Shown here: in pieces, positions 1-10,589 of the stretch
Position numbering within the stretch: position 1 is the stretch's first letter
How the letters are laid out: every line of letters starts with the position of its first letter
Assembly (NCBI GenBank): GCA_036365455.1
Contig: JAWQUS010000008.1
Location: 19,389,501-19,453,500, forward strand
Source of the DNA: Macrosoma leucophasiata
Lineage: Eukaryota > Arthropoda > Insecta > Lepidoptera > Hedylidae
Length of the DNA stretch: 64,000 bases
Direction of reading: 5' to 3'
Translations under genes and position numbers: made by a program
The notes under the pieces: generated by a model
Seen by the model: the letters and a program-made list of their open reading frames with translations, nothing else
What the model was told of the DNA's origin: nothing
Databases searched by the model: none

Positions 1-128
1 AACTCTCAAAATTTGTATCGACTGCAACCCAGACTTAACATCAAAAAGTAAAAACTTAAAAAAAAAAATTATAAAATATAAAATTTTAGTGATATGTTTT
101 GATATCGGTATTTTTTGAAGCTTGACAT

Positions 129-385
129 CTATATTTATAAAAATAAATTGCTGTTCGTAAATCTCGCTAAAACTCGAGAACGGCTTTACCGATTTGGCTA
201 ATTTTGATTTTTGAAAGTTCAGGGAAGGTTTAAAAGGTAAGAAAATATGAAGAAATTGAAGGGAAATAGTAAAGACCACAATTTCATTTTCCTATACAAA
301 TAGTTCGTATCTATCAAACCTATGACATTTGATTAGTCACATTATTTCATTCTGAGGCAATACGAAGTTTGCCGGGTCAGCTAGT
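129..385. repeat. RTE-like retroposon tail T1, copy 1
   Basis: Dispersed repeat running from the TATATTTATAAAAATAAATT start to the GCCGGGTCAGCTAG end. Sister copies lie at 6579-6828 (same orientation) and 22950-23181 (inverted). All share the ACTCGAGAA and AATACGAAGTTTG blocks. The ends resemble RTE-type LINE tails common in Lepidoptera (recalled, not searched). No coding remains are seen. Confidence 0.7.
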
Positions 386-1187
386 TTGGTATATAATTAT
401 GTATGTATGTACATCGCTTAAGTGAAAATTAAGAAACCAATTGTCATGTTACGATTTATATTCTATTTACGTTATTTAAGATTAATTAAGTAAGATTAAT
501 TAAGTACATGTTTGTAACAACCAAAATATTGTAACTTTAAAATCTAAAAAGTTTTAAAATCATCACAACACATTATTAACCTAAGTCTTCAAAACGATTA
601 ACCGCCCAACAAATGGAACAATACTGCAGCAGCTGCGAGCTGTCAACGCTGTTAAAAGCAATGGTTCTTCAAAAGTAATAAACATTAGCAATATTATGTT
701 TATGTTTGTACATTACGATAATACTTTGAAGTAAGATTTATGATATGATGTTGTGGAAAATATATTCTTTTCTTAAATAATAGGACAACTAACGTCATCA
801 TTGGTTTTAAATTTAGATACCCATCTAGTTCATACTGCAGAGTTTTTTCATAGGCAAATTAAAACTGAATAAGCAAAATGTACTATGGCTTATGTTATTT
901 ACCTTTTTTAAATTGCATAATTCTCGAACCGATTGCCGAATAAGTACACCATGCAATCTTCTAAATGCTCCATCCATAATTAAACGTAGGTAATTTCATG
1001 CCCATATTCTTTGAAGTTGAGAGGCGAGCAGAGGTTAAATGCATTGAAGGATATTTACATGCACCCACGATTCGCATTTACGTTTCGATCGATGTACGAG
1101 GTTTCATGTCAGCCACAATGTGTAACCTATGATTTTGTTAAAGAAATGTATTTTTAATATTAAAAAAAAGAAAGTAGCTTCACGCCT
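386..1187. other. AT-rich interval, no gene seen
   Basis: No convincing ORF, RNA gene or repeat family was recognised. A short duplication of AAGATTAATTAAGT sits near 478-505. Confidence 0.5.
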
Positions 1188-1376
1188 GTTCCATTAGGAA
1201 CTTCTATTTTCTGGAAAATTCCTAGTACCTCGAAGTTTAGTAATGTGCCCGAAGATGGCAACAGGCTCGCCACCTGTTACATGGGCCAAAACGTAACCGG
1301 CAAATCGTGGGTGTTTGCATGTATGCTTGAATGCATGCAAACACCTCACAACATTTACCTCTGCCTACCCCTTAGA
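1188..1376 (+). repeat. Rearranged SINE-A copy (3' tip inverted relative to body)
   Basis: The left end CTTCACGCCTGT is the reverse complement of the SINE-A 3' end. The following body (CCACCTGTTACATGGGCCAAA, GGGTGTTTGCATGTATG, CTCTGCCTACCCCTT) runs in the plus direction. The tRNA-like head is missing. The layout matches the 5'-inverted topology seen more clearly at 22311-22625, but no TSD was found. Confidence 0.65.
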
Positions 1377-1614
1377 GTATTCTATAAGATTTACATTGAT
1401 ATATTTAACTGTTGTATTCTATAGGATAAAAGTACCTACGCGAAGGACTGTTCGTAGCACGTGTTGGCCTTGAGGGTTGCCCTAAATTCACGCGCCCTTG
1501 ACCTTCTGACTTCACCTGTTTGACCTTGACAAGTGTATTATCATGTAAGGAAGTTTAACTCGTACGAGTATAATGCAATATATCAATGTTAGTTCAGATT
1601 AAAAGTGGTTCCAA

Positions 1615-2025
1615 AAATATAACTACGTTATGAAAAACCGACTTCAAAACTGAAAAGTTAAAAATAATGATTTAATTGTAATTATATACTTCCTATTATT
1701 TATATGTGCTATTTACTAATAGGTTTGAAATCAGTGCCAAGCCTTAAACAAATAATTATATTTTAATCACTTAAATATGAATACGAGCATATAAATACAC
1801 TGAACAAAACGTAACCGGCGAATCGTGGGTGTTTGCATGTATGCATTGAATTCATGCATTTACCGCTGCCTACCCCTTCGGGAATTACAGGCGTGAAGTT
1901 TGGCACCGACTTCAAACCTATTAGTAAATAGCACATATAAATAATAGGAAGTATATAATTACAATTAAATCATTATTTTTTACTTTTCAGTTTTGAAGTC
2001 GGTTTTTCTTAACGTAGTTATATTT
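1615..2025. mobile_element. Fold-back MITE with two 124-bp arms
   Basis: The left arm 1615-1738 and right arm 1902-2025 are nearly identical reverse complements, with only a few mismatches. Both contain AAAACCGACTTCAAAACTG and TATACTTCCTATTATT. The 163-bp loop holds a SINE-A 3' fragment. No transposase is present, so a non-autonomous DNA element is likely. Confidence 0.8.
1805..1900 (+). repeat. SINE-A 3' fragment in the fold-back loop
   Basis: Matches the 3' half of the full copy at 46215-46538: AAAACGTAACCGGCGAATCG through CTGCCTACCCCTTCGGGA to GGCGTGAAGTT. It is 5'-truncated and lies between the arms of the surrounding inverted repeat. Confidence 0.75.
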
Positions 2026-3053
2026 ATTTAATACTTTTTAGTTTATTGCTGCATTGTCATTTAGACTAATGTTCACATCTGTTAAATTTGTAAGATCTGA
2101 ATCTTTTAGCTTCGTGACAATAAGATATCTAATTTAAATTGTTTAGGTGTGTCGATACAAAATTTTTACACGACTATACGAAATCAATGAAGAAATTATA
2201 TCCACGAAGGAGTGAGTATGCTGTGTTGTGTCGTCGATGAGTAAATGTGTCACTAAACTTGTTGTCATTTTGTTGTCATGCGCATTAGGACTATCTAGAA
2301 CGTCAGTGGATTCAACGCACTATAGGACAACTCGCCGTCTATTCTTATTCCTTTAGTCTGAGGTGATAGTAAGTAAAAAAATGCTCATAAAATGAAAACT
2401 CATGGGCCTATCTGAATCAAATTTTTATGGGACCAATTCGAAACTATTCCGCATCAGACAAAAGAAGAATTACGTAAGTCGGTCCAGAAATCTTGGCGAA
2501 ATTCGCGTACATACATAAAAAAAAAATTATATACCGGCCGAATTGAGAACCTTCTCGTTTTTTGAACTCGGTTTAAAATTTACAGTGCGTTCATGTGTTA
2601 GTATATATACCTACCTAGTTATTGCCTAGTTACCTTAATTTTTTATCGATATCTTTAAGGTTCGAAGAAAAGAAAAGAGAAGAAAAACGAAGAAGGTTTA
2701 GTGGAATCCACTCATCTTAAATATTTGTTTTTTTTTTAAACTATTGCATATAGCCAACATGCTTTGGCTGGGTTGTTGTGAAATTGACTTAACATCATAT
2801 TTATTTGCTCGACCTGCCTCGTCAATAATATAATAGGCCATTATAACACGAAGCATGGATTTGCCGCGAGGTCAGATTAGCATGCAACAGGAGCTTTTAC
2901 AGCGATGAAATTTTTCCGCAATACAAAAATAGGAAAATCGATGTGGTTGCCCTACTGACTTTATTACCATAGTACATACAAAAAAAATTTTTTTTTTGTT
3001 GCATTCATTAGGAGTTTTACTGATGGAATGCAACTTCAACGGATTATCATATT
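2026..3053. other. AT-rich interval, no gene seen
   Basis: No supportable gene. A degraded RTE-like tail (ATACCGGCCG and neighbouring sequence) may lie near 2390-2580. The rest is low-complexity A/T sequence. Confidence 0.4.
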
Positions 3054-3241
3054 ATTGAATGAATGAATGAAAGATTACACTTTATTGTACACCAGGAAAT
3101 TTACAACAGGTGTACTAATCACACAAATATATATAAATATTAAAAACTTAACCAAAGTGGTAATGACCATTTGACAGAAGGATAAAAAAGAAAAAAGTTG
3201 TGGTTCAGGGAAATTAAGAAAAGGGGATAGCAAGTGAGGAG

Positions 3242-3865
3242 TTATAGAGATAAGTAGTATTGTTTGACTTTATTTTTAAAGGAAAGAATTGATTGAGCTT
3301 GACGAATTGTGATAGGTAAATTGTTCCACAAGTGGACAGCTTCTATAGTAAAAGATTTCGCATAGAATTGGGATAAATGTGAAGGAAAGTGAAGTCGAAG
3401 GTTTTTGGAAGATCGTAAGGAAAGGGTTTGAGAGGAACAAAAAAACTGGAAGCGTTCTTTAAGATAAAGTGGAGCATTTGGATTGAATAGCACGCAGTAT
3501 AAGAATGAAAGAATGTGTGTATCGCGGCGAAGACAGATTGGGAGCCACTTAAGCTTATTACGATAATCGGAAATATGATCATATTTGCGCAAGCCAAATA
3601 TAAACCGTATGAAAAAATTTTGAAGACGCTCAATTTTTTTAAGTTGCTCCTGGGACAAATCAAGGTAGCAGACGTCAGCATAATCAAGAATAGGAAAGAG
3701 TAAAGAATGTGCAAGCGCAATTTTTGTAGGAATGGGCAGAAAACCACGCAGTCTCCTTAGAGAACCAACTGTCGCAAACACCTTCCTGCTAACTTCGGTA
3801 ATTTGTGGTGCCCATGAGAGATGGCAATCAAATGTGATGCCCAGGTTTTTCACTGTTTTGCTATA
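3242..3865 (-). pseudogene. LINE-A RT C-terminal region (SINE-interrupted)
   Basis: Codes for the region after the RT palm of a non-LTR polyprotein. It starts at NIPYSKTVKNLGITFDCHLS, passes through LFPILDYADVCYLD and FFIRFIFGLRKYDHISDYR, and ends FKNKVKQYYLSL at a natural stop. The NLGI and LDYADV blocks are typical of jockey/CR1-like elements. The open frame continues upstream to 4015, but the first roughly 47 residues there come from the inserted SINE and are not part of the LINE protein. After the SINE, the upstream part of the gene resumes at 4198. Family assignment is by motif only. It would have formed the thumb/connection end of the reverse transcriptase. Confidence 0.8.
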
Positions 3866-4197
3866 TGGAATATTACGTAACTTCACGCCTGTAATCCCCG
3901 AAGGGGTAGGCAGAGGTAAATGCATGCATTTAATCATACATGCAAACACCCACGACTCGCCGGTTACGTTTTGGCCCATGTAACAGGTGGCGAACCTGTT
4001 GCCATCTCCGGGCACATTACCAAACTCCGGGGTACTGGGAAACTTCCAGAAAATGGAAAAATCCCAATAGAAGCAGAGATAAAGGATTTTAGACCGTTAT
4101 CTCTAATATCCCCCGACCCGGGAATCGAACCCAGGACTTCCAGCGTAATAGTAGTGGCCTGCTACCACTACGCTACTGAGGCAGTGATGGAATATTA
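3866..4197 (-). mobile_element. SINE-A, full copy with 10-bp TSD inside LINE-A
   Basis: The SINE body is 3876-4187, flanked by perfect direct repeats TGGAATATTA at 3866-3875 and 4188-4197. The minus strand carries a tRNA-like head: an A-box-like TAGCGTAGTGGTAGC and a B box GGTTCGATTCC. A body with CCACCTGTTACATGGGCC follows, and the 3' end is GGCGTGAAGTTACG. This copy defines both ends of the family at about 312 bp. It inserted after LINE-A, in the same orientation. Confidence 0.9.
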
Positions 4198-4375
4198 ACA
4201 CCGTCCAAATAAAGTACAGGCAAGTTATCCCAGTCTATTTTATGTATCATACGTGAACTGCCGATAATAATAGCTTTCGATTTCTGAGGATTTACGTTTA
4301 ATCCATGAGAACGGCTCCAAAGTGAGATATGACCTAGATCAATATTTAATGAGTTAATAGAGCTAGGCAGATCCC

Positions 4376-5599
4376 TTAAACTAACTTGAGTGTAAATCTA
4401 GAGATCGTCTGCATAAAGATGATAGTTAACGAGAGTATAACAGAGTTAATGAAAATAGAAAATAAGAGTGGAGACAACACGCCACCTTGCGGCACGCCAG
4501 CAGAAACATCACACCAAGTCAAAAAATTATCGTTGATTTGTATACGATGCCGGCGACCGAACAAGTAGTTATGAAACCAGTCAATTACCGATGGAGATAT
4601 GTTAAGAGAATACAACGTAGCCAGTAGTATATCAAAGTCAACAGTGTTGAAAGCATTGCTAAAGTCTAACAATGTCAACACCGTGAGCTGTTGCTTTTCC
4701 ATACCGAAACGAATATCGTCAGTGATTTTGACTAGAGCACTAGTCGTACTATGACCAGGACGGAAACCGGATTGGAATGGGTTAAGGAGATTACATTTTG
4801 ACAAAAATTCGCTTAATTGTTGGTTCCCTAGACGCTCAAGGACTTTTGAAAGGAAAGGTAATATAGATATAGGCCTATAACTATCAGCTACAGAACGATT
4901 AGTCTTTTTTGGGAGAGGAATTATATGCGCGTCTTTCCATGAGCTTGGAAAAGTGCCCGTTGAGATTGAGTAATTTAAAATAGATGTTATTATAGTGAGA
5001 GATGATGTTAGAGTGAGAATATCAATTATGGGGATGATCATTTTACGACTAATGCTGTCAGCACCGACGGCATTCGAATCGATAGCCAGTATGTTCTTCT
5101 TAACATCACATTCAGTAAATTGACTAAAATTAAATACAGGATGATTAGTAGTGGAATGAGATGAAATTTCGGATAGAGTATGCGATTTAATGTTCTCGTC
5201 AATTAATTCACAAGAAGAAAATTGTTTATTGAGGAAGTTAATATCAATATTATTTGAAAGTGAATGTTCTCGGGATTTTCCAACTCCTAATGTTCTAAGA
5301 AACCTCCATACCTTTTCGGGGTCTAAATTCTGAACTAATTTATGAATATGGCGTCGTTGTGCATCTCTACATTCTTTATTACAGCGATTCCTCGCAATAT
5401 TATACCTATTCTTATTTTGATAAGTTGAAGAACATTTCCATTTAGTTTGAGCCGAGTTTTTCTTTTCAATAAGTTGTTTGATGTTATCAGAGAGCCAAGG
5501 TGCAGGCAGATGTTTAACTCGCACCGGTCGAATAGGGGCATGCCGATCATATAGGTGAATCAGGATAGAATTAAATAAAGTGACTTTATTATATAGCAC
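4376..5599 (-). pseudogene. LINE-A reverse transcriptase fragment
   Basis: A 407-codon open stretch with RT domain motifs in order: DSYRPISILPFLSKVLE (fingers), FQSGFRPGHSTTSALVKI, LTLLDFSNAFNTVDFDILL (first catalytic Asp) and SAGVPQGGVLSPLLFSIFIN. The catalytic YADD is present at 4404-4415 but in another frame, followed closely by an in-frame TAG, so a frameshift and a nonsense change lie at the 3' end of this stretch. The N-terminal part (ARNRCNKECRDAQRR, PEKVWRFLRTLG) is the usual pre-RT linker. No endonuclease lies upstream, so the copy is 5'-truncated. It would have been a target-primed reverse transcriptase and is now a relic. Confidence 0.9.
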
Positions 5600-5712
5600 G
5601 CATACAGTTCTATGTGAACTGTATGGTTAAGTGTTCACTGCAGCTTATAGACATTTACACAAAAACTAGAGGTCACAGTGCAGATGCGTGTCCAACACGG
5701 AGACCTTAGTTG
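5588..5712 (-). repeat. Degraded retroposon R fragment
   Basis: Resembles the 3' part of family R (better copies at 27070-27343 and 42774-43035). It retains CACTGCAGCTTATAGACAT and CAGTGCAGATGCGTG. It includes a small hairpin, CATACAGTTC / GAACTGTATG, near 5600-5625. Confidence 0.5.
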
Positions 5713-5721
5713 TCACTCTTG

Positions 5722-5853
5722 TGGCCGAATACTCTAACTACAAATTTTAAGCAACTATCAAATGTGCGCTATCTCTTTCGTTTGAACGTGTTTTATAAAG
5801 ACAGAAGACTTTTAAGTCCCACTTAGATTTGACTGACGTTTGAGTATTTGGCC
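5722..5853. mobile_element. MITE-F, copy 1
   Basis: Short element with terminal inverted repeats (TIRs): TGGCCGAATACTC at the left and GAGTATTTGGCC at the right. A near-identical copy lies at 53061-53194, including the core GAACGTGTTTTATAAAGACA. No coding capacity. Confidence 0.75.
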
Positions 5854-5861
5854 GTTAGCCT

Positions 5862-6186
5862 GGGTTGCAACACGATATTTGTTAAAGTTATTGTAACATT
5901 TCACATCCTTCTCTAACTTATAAATAATTTAATCACTATGCTGCCAGTGCACAAGTTTGGCCATAGCTTAAATTTATATTAGCTCAAGCGTTTTTTTAAA
6001 ACAATGGAACACTACATGAGGAAAGAGTTCTTGATGCTTACCTTATTAAGAGGGTTTGACTTTGACTATAAGGTAAGGTCCTTATGACGATATATATATA
6101 AGACGCTTAGTAATTGGAATTGTAGAAATTACAAGCTTACTAAATTACTACTTCAGCTCGCGAAAACCTACGAAAACGTTATTTCC
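5862..6186. other. AT-rich interval, no gene seen
   Basis: Nothing recognised apart from ordinary AT-rich DNA and a short (TA)n run near 6090-6100. Confidence 0.4.
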
Positions 6187-6300
6187 AAACGTATCAGTTG
6201 TTATTCGCTTTAATTTTATATTTGTAATTTGACCTATCAGAAGCAAATTCCATTATTTCCAAATAATTAAATAAATGTTTGACTTTGAGTTATTAGATAA
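6187..6300 (+). repeat. LINE-C 3' tail fragment
   Basis: Reverse-complement match to 53515-53605, the 3' region of LINE-C1. The shared block is GTTATTCGCTTTAATTTTAT followed by TGTAATTTGACCTATCA. Probably a 5'-truncated insertion of that family in the plus orientation. Confidence 0.65.
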
Positions 6301-6389
6301 AGTCGTTTAGCATGCAGTATCGACACGCTGTGATATGTATTATGTATATTTCTGTAACCTGATATGTGAAAATATTATTTTTATTGTAA

Positions 6390-6578
6390 TACTAGCGGCC
6401 CGCCCCGCCTTCGCCTGCGCTGCTCTGCTCCTATTAGTCATAGCGTGATGTAAGCTATCCTATCTATTAAGTTAGATCAAACTGCACACGGTGTGCAAAT
6501 TGCATTAAAATTAGTAAAGTAGTTTAGGAGTCCATTGCGGACAAATACCGTGACACGTGATTTATATATAATAATCTT
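6390..6578. repeat. RTE-like tail T2
   Basis: Opens ACTAGCGGCCCGCCCCGCCT and ends GGACAAATACCGTGACACG plus an AT-rich tail. This resembles 3' regions of RTE-clade LINEs widespread in arthropods (recalled). No ORF. Confidence 0.6.
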
Positions 6579-6828
6579 CTATATATTATTATATAAAAAT
6601 CAATTACAGTTCGTTAGTCTCGCTAGAACTCGAGAAGATTTGGCTAATTTTGGTTTTGAATTATTTTTGGTAGTCCAGGAAAGGTATAAAAGTAAGAAAA
6701 TATGAATAAATTGGAGGGAAATAGTACAAATCACAATTTCATTTTCCCATACAAATAGTCTGTATCTATCAAATCTTTGACACATTATTTCATTCTGAGG
6801 CAATACGAAGTTTGTCGGGTCAGCTAGT
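6579..6828. repeat. RTE-like retroposon tail T1, copy 2
   Basis: Same family and orientation as 129-385, ending CAATACGAAGTTTGTCGGGT CAGCTAG. It abuts T2 on its left. The short ORF on its minus strand is non-functional repeat sequence. Confidence 0.75.
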
Positions 6829-6844
6829 AATTTAAAATTATGTA

Positions 6845-6896
6845 ATACTAGATTATGGAAAATAAAGACATCTCTTTATTTTCCATAATCTAGTAT
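6845..6896. repeat. Perfect 24-bp inverted repeat (hairpin)
   Basis: Left arm 6845-6868 (ATACTAGATTATGGAAAATA plus AAGA) is perfectly complementary to right arm 6873-6896, with a 4-base loop CATC. It lies 17 bases past the T1 tail. Confidence 0.9.
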
Positions 6897-7250
6897 CATA
6901 ATCCATCGATTTCGATTTATGTATTGAAAAAATGTCCATCAAAACAGGACAAATAGATAAACAGGATAAACGATATACATTTGTATAATATTACATTTTA
7001 TTTACAGTTTTCAATAAATATGATATACTGTCCTGCGATAAAACTACCGCCACTGTGATCGCATATGCGAATGCCAATGGTGGCGGTTATTAGAAGTCAT
7101 AGCATATCTCTGCCCTCTGGTGAGGCTTTGTTTCATCAGTGGCCGTTTTCAGCTGAAGTGTACACGGTTTTTTCTAAGTAGCTTTTTTGGTTAGATTTAT
7201 GTCATTAACTACTTTAGTCATGAACATTGTAGAATAGAATATAATAAAAT

Positions 7251-7925
7251 AGTTTAGCAACGCCCTCTATGAGATGATCCCTCTCTACGATTCCGTAGTA
7301 CCACCTCTATGAGATGGTACTACGGAAACTTTTATTAAACGTGAGCCTTTAGTTCTTTGGGTAGTTCCTTGTTCATCCGGAAGATGATATATAATATTAA
7401 AATGATGTGTAAATGAAACTGCTTCGGTAGCCTAGCTAGTAGCAGTCCACTACTACAAAGCTGAGGTCCTGGGTTCGATGCCCGGGTGGGGGTTATCAGT
7501 TATAATTTCATGGAATAATCAATCATTTTCGGGAAATTTCCCAGTACCTCGAATTTGTCTTAAATTTACGGTACCCAATTTTCGAGTTACTGGGAAATTT
7601 CCCGAAAATGGAAAAATCCCAATAGAACCAGAGATAAAGAACTTTTTATCATTATTTCTGATAACTCCCCACCCGAGAATCGAACCCAGGACCTCAGCAT
7701 TGTCATAGTGGCCTTCTACCACTAGGCTACCGTGGCAGTTTCAAGCTGCTACGTATTATTTAGAGGGATCCTTGAAAAGTGCAATTTTACTGCTTCTTTT
7801 ACACATCATTTTTATATTATGTATCATCTGGCGGATAAACGAGGAACTACCAAAAGAACTAAAGGCTCACGTTTAATAAAAGTTACCGTAGTACCATCTC
7901 ATAAGAGGGCGTTGCTAAGTTTAGG
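7251..7925. mobile_element. Fold-back element with SINE-A-like inner arms
   Basis: Large imperfect inverted repeat centred near 7585. The outer arms share GCAACGCCCTCT, ATGAGATGGTACTACGG, AACTTTTATTAAACGTGAGC and AATGATGTGTAAA. The inner arms each hold a SINE-A-like head (GGTCCTGGGTTCGAT) and GGGAAATTTCCCAGTA. The left arm carries a duplicated GAGATG segment near 7270-7320. The right arm has about 65 extra bases near 7735-7795. No transposase is present. Confidence 0.8.
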
Positions 7926-8083
7926 AAGGTACGAGTCGAAGTAAGCTACGTATGCCCGTATTGTAAACACCACCCCATAGATGGCGCTTTTTACATAATA
8001 ACTGCATGGAGAACATATAGTGCTCAACAAGATGTGATGCACATCGAGTTTATGAAAGTGATAATCGGATAGTTTCGGCTTCA

Positions 8084-8207
8084 TAGAGCGTTATCTCTGT
8101 TGCACACTGCCTACGTAAGCATCCCGTAGTCCGGTATTGGTCAAAACTTGATCAAAATGGTCAACAAACGTCAAATAGGTAAGGTGCGAAAAAGATAACG
8201 CTCTACA
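8084..8207. mobile_element. MITE-G, intact short copy
   Basis: TIRs AGAGCGTTATCT and AGATAACGCTCT bound 124 bp. An inverted second copy lies at 8401-9492 and holds two insertions. Similarity to 51371-51475 continues past one TIR (GTCGATGTGCAT block), so the mobile unit may be larger than the TIR pair suggests. Confidence 0.7.
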
Positions 8208-8460
8208 GATCCCAAGTAAGCCGATGTCTCTTCCTGAGGTCGATGTGCATTATTTCTTGGATATCGTGAAATGCTGACTAAACGAAAACAAAGCAACGAA
8301 AAAATATGATCACTTGCAAACATAGATACAGTATCCAATATGAAAATATTGTGTACATCACCCATAGGAACTGGAAAGGTGACTATGGCTTATTTTGAGC
8401 CTGTACAGCGTTATCTCTTTCGCTCTTTCGTATGTGACGTTTGTCGACCATTTTGATAAA

Positions 8461-8932
8461 GGAGATGTTGCGAGCTCGGCTCTGGTTCATACACGTCCTC
8501 AAAAAATGGGTAAATTGAAGAAGAAGCCGAAAAAATACAATTAATTTATTCAAGAATATGTTTTAGAGTTACAACCACATTTAATTCAAACGATTTTATT
8601 ATGTTCAACTATGTTCAACATGGCGGCGATACAGCTGACGCTTGGGATCAATCGATTTCGATAGTATTTAGTAAATATTACTTTTTCTTCAAGTACTTTA
8701 AAATCAAAACACAATAAAAAATAAATAAAATGTCAAAATGACGTCGCCCGTCATATTCGCCATGTTGGTTTTGAGTTGCAATTCTAACTGCAAAAAATGT
8801 TTTGTAACTGCAAACAAGGCTAAATAAGTGAAAATATACAGTAAAAAACGTTTTTACATTGATTTTGCCTGTTTAATGATATTGTGTACAATACATGGCC
8901 GGAGGTCCGTACATTTTTGCAACATCTCCTTT
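8461..8932. mobile_element. MITE-H, copy 1
   Basis: TIRs GGAGATGTTGC and GCAACATCTCC bound about 470 bp. An inverted copy lies at 29361-29823 and shares AACATGGCGGCGATACAGCT-type and CATGGCCGG blocks. The similarity covers the whole length. No ORF supports a transposase. Confidence 0.8.
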
Positions 8933-9104
8933 TTATCATTTTAGTTTAATATACGCGAGATAAATCCGTAAAAATAGTTTTATTTCAATCTCCTTTTTGG
9001 CCGTTTTGAGCAATACCGGAATGTCACTGCTTACGCAGACAGTGTGCAGCTTCGTGATCATTACCTGAGGATGCTTTGATTTATATAGATTTTCCTAACA
9101 GCTC

Positions 9105-9483
9105 TATTACAGTCAGCTTCAGCTCCACAAAATCTTCTGCAGTAACTTAACTAGATTATGTATTATTTGTATGTAGTAAGTATATAACATTACTTATATT
9201 ATGTATTAGAATATTATGTATATTTATATATTTATGTGCCTATATATATATATATATTTATTTATTTTAATAATATACCTTTATATGTATTTATTATTTT
9301 GTATAAACATGACAACTTTTAATTTGTGCTTACTTATTTTTTTGTGTTTTTTTTCTTGAATGCTGTGCACCTTTTATGTTTTTTTACAACCCAAAGGTAC
9401 ACTAGCAGAGATTGCTATATAGCATTAAGTCCGCCTCATTTAACAATTTTCTTGTGCATGTTAAAGAATAAATAAACAAATAA
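9105..9483 (+). repeat. LINE-B 3' end, 5'-truncated copy
   Basis: Plus-strand match to the reverse complement of the LINE-B 3' end near 43590-43700. Shared features are ACAACCCAAAGGTACACTAG, GCATTAAGTCCG, a GTGCATGTTAAAG stretch and an AATAAATAAACAAATAA tail. It interrupts MITE-G. A (TA)n run lies near 9240-9258. Confidence 0.7.
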
Positions 9484-9492
9484 CGCTCTACG

Positions 9493-10589
9493 AAGTCCAA
9501 ACTAGCCGATCATAGAGCAACGCGGCCCACCGAGTATCCATAGCGTGATGACCGATGCAAAACAGTCTGTCATTTACTGCGGCGGGAAATGCGTCCGACA
9601 CACACGCACACTGCAAAAATCGTCTATTACTACGAAACTCGCACCTTGACTTCAACAAAATACAGAAACAATTTCACGCACACATTTAAACGTCTAGGCG
9701 ACAGGTATAGGCCCATTTGGGCTTGTACTTTGATAGAGGGGAAAGCCTGCATATGGCTACTCCCCTCCGGTGTTGCTCTATGTAGCCGATTATCTCTTTT
9801 GTAGGCTTCTGCAATATTTCTTGCTGGGTACAGTAATTGCTGTATTTGTATAAACATCTCAGAAAAAACTTGCAGGTACATATATGCATTAACTTTAAAA
9901 CTATGTCATTTAATATGAATAAATTAAAATTAGAATGCAAAATAAAAAAACAAAATAAAATTTGACGGCGCTTGAAGCGCTGTTTTAGCAGTATGGAGGT
10001 TTTAAATTGAGTGACGTTTGGGGATCACTCGGGCGGAGTGTCGTGTCGATGGTAGCGAGGCAACCAGCTTGTTTACAGACTGTTAGCAACAAGGGGGGTC
10101 AGTGCGTCCACGTCCGCAAAAAATCGCCGTTTATCAGATTAATCCAAACCAACAGTTATAATTAAAGTGTGGCTTTAATGTTAATTTAATGTTAGACGGC
10201 TAATGGTTGAAGTATTCTAAGGGATAAATGTGATAAATGGAAAATAAATTACAACTCGTGAAAGCTACTAATTCGTTTATCTGATTTCCCACTCATACGT
10301 ACGCCCACAGGTTAAATATGGAGACACGTAATTCTAATGAAGGCCGCTCTTGCGTCATTAAATTTTTAAAATAAGTATATACAAAAAAAAATCTAATCAA
10401 ACAAACCACCCTCGGGACGTTCCCGGAGCAAAAGAGCCCAAACTACTGGCAGCGTTGCCCCTTTGAATTGTAATGACCAGCCTCTGCACCAAAAACGTCC
10501 TTGAGCGGTAGTCATGACCCCTGTCCCTGAGACGGCGACCGATCTCCCGAATAAAAGAAATAAAAACAGACGCCCAACTCCCAGCAGGG
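9493..10589. other. No gene; short inverted blocks and degraded repeat
   Basis: An inverted pair, GCCGATCATAGAGCAACG near 9510 and TGTTGCTCTATGTAGCCGAT near 9771-9790, suggests another degraded fold-back. The interval 10380-10560 is locally GC-richer (GACGGCGACCGATCTCCCG) but holds no convincing ORF. Confidence 0.4.

Larger units (their letters stand above)
3054..5600 (-). mobile_element. LINE-A: 5'-truncated non-LTR retrotransposon (jockey/CR1-type)
   Basis: Minus-strand element with its 3' end at a (GAAT)n microsatellite at 3057-3071, typical of non-LTR tails. It retains the RT and C-terminal region but no endonuclease or ORF1. It is split by a SINE-A at 3876-4187. It is related to LINE-B at 43.6-46 kb: both share SNAFNTVD and AGVPQGG motifs and the FIFGLRK C-terminal block. 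Several stops and frameshifts make it inactive. Confidence 0.85.
8401..9492. mobile_element. MITE-G copy split by two insertions
   Basis: Reverse-complement copy of 8084-8207 in three pieces: 8401-8456 (CAGCGTTATCTCTTTCG, GACGTTTGTCGACCATTTTG), about 9000-9060 (CAATACCGGAATGTCACTG, GACAGTGTGCAGC) and 9482-9492 (TAACGCTCTAC). MITE-H fills the first gap and a LINE-B tail fills the second. Confidence 0.7.
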
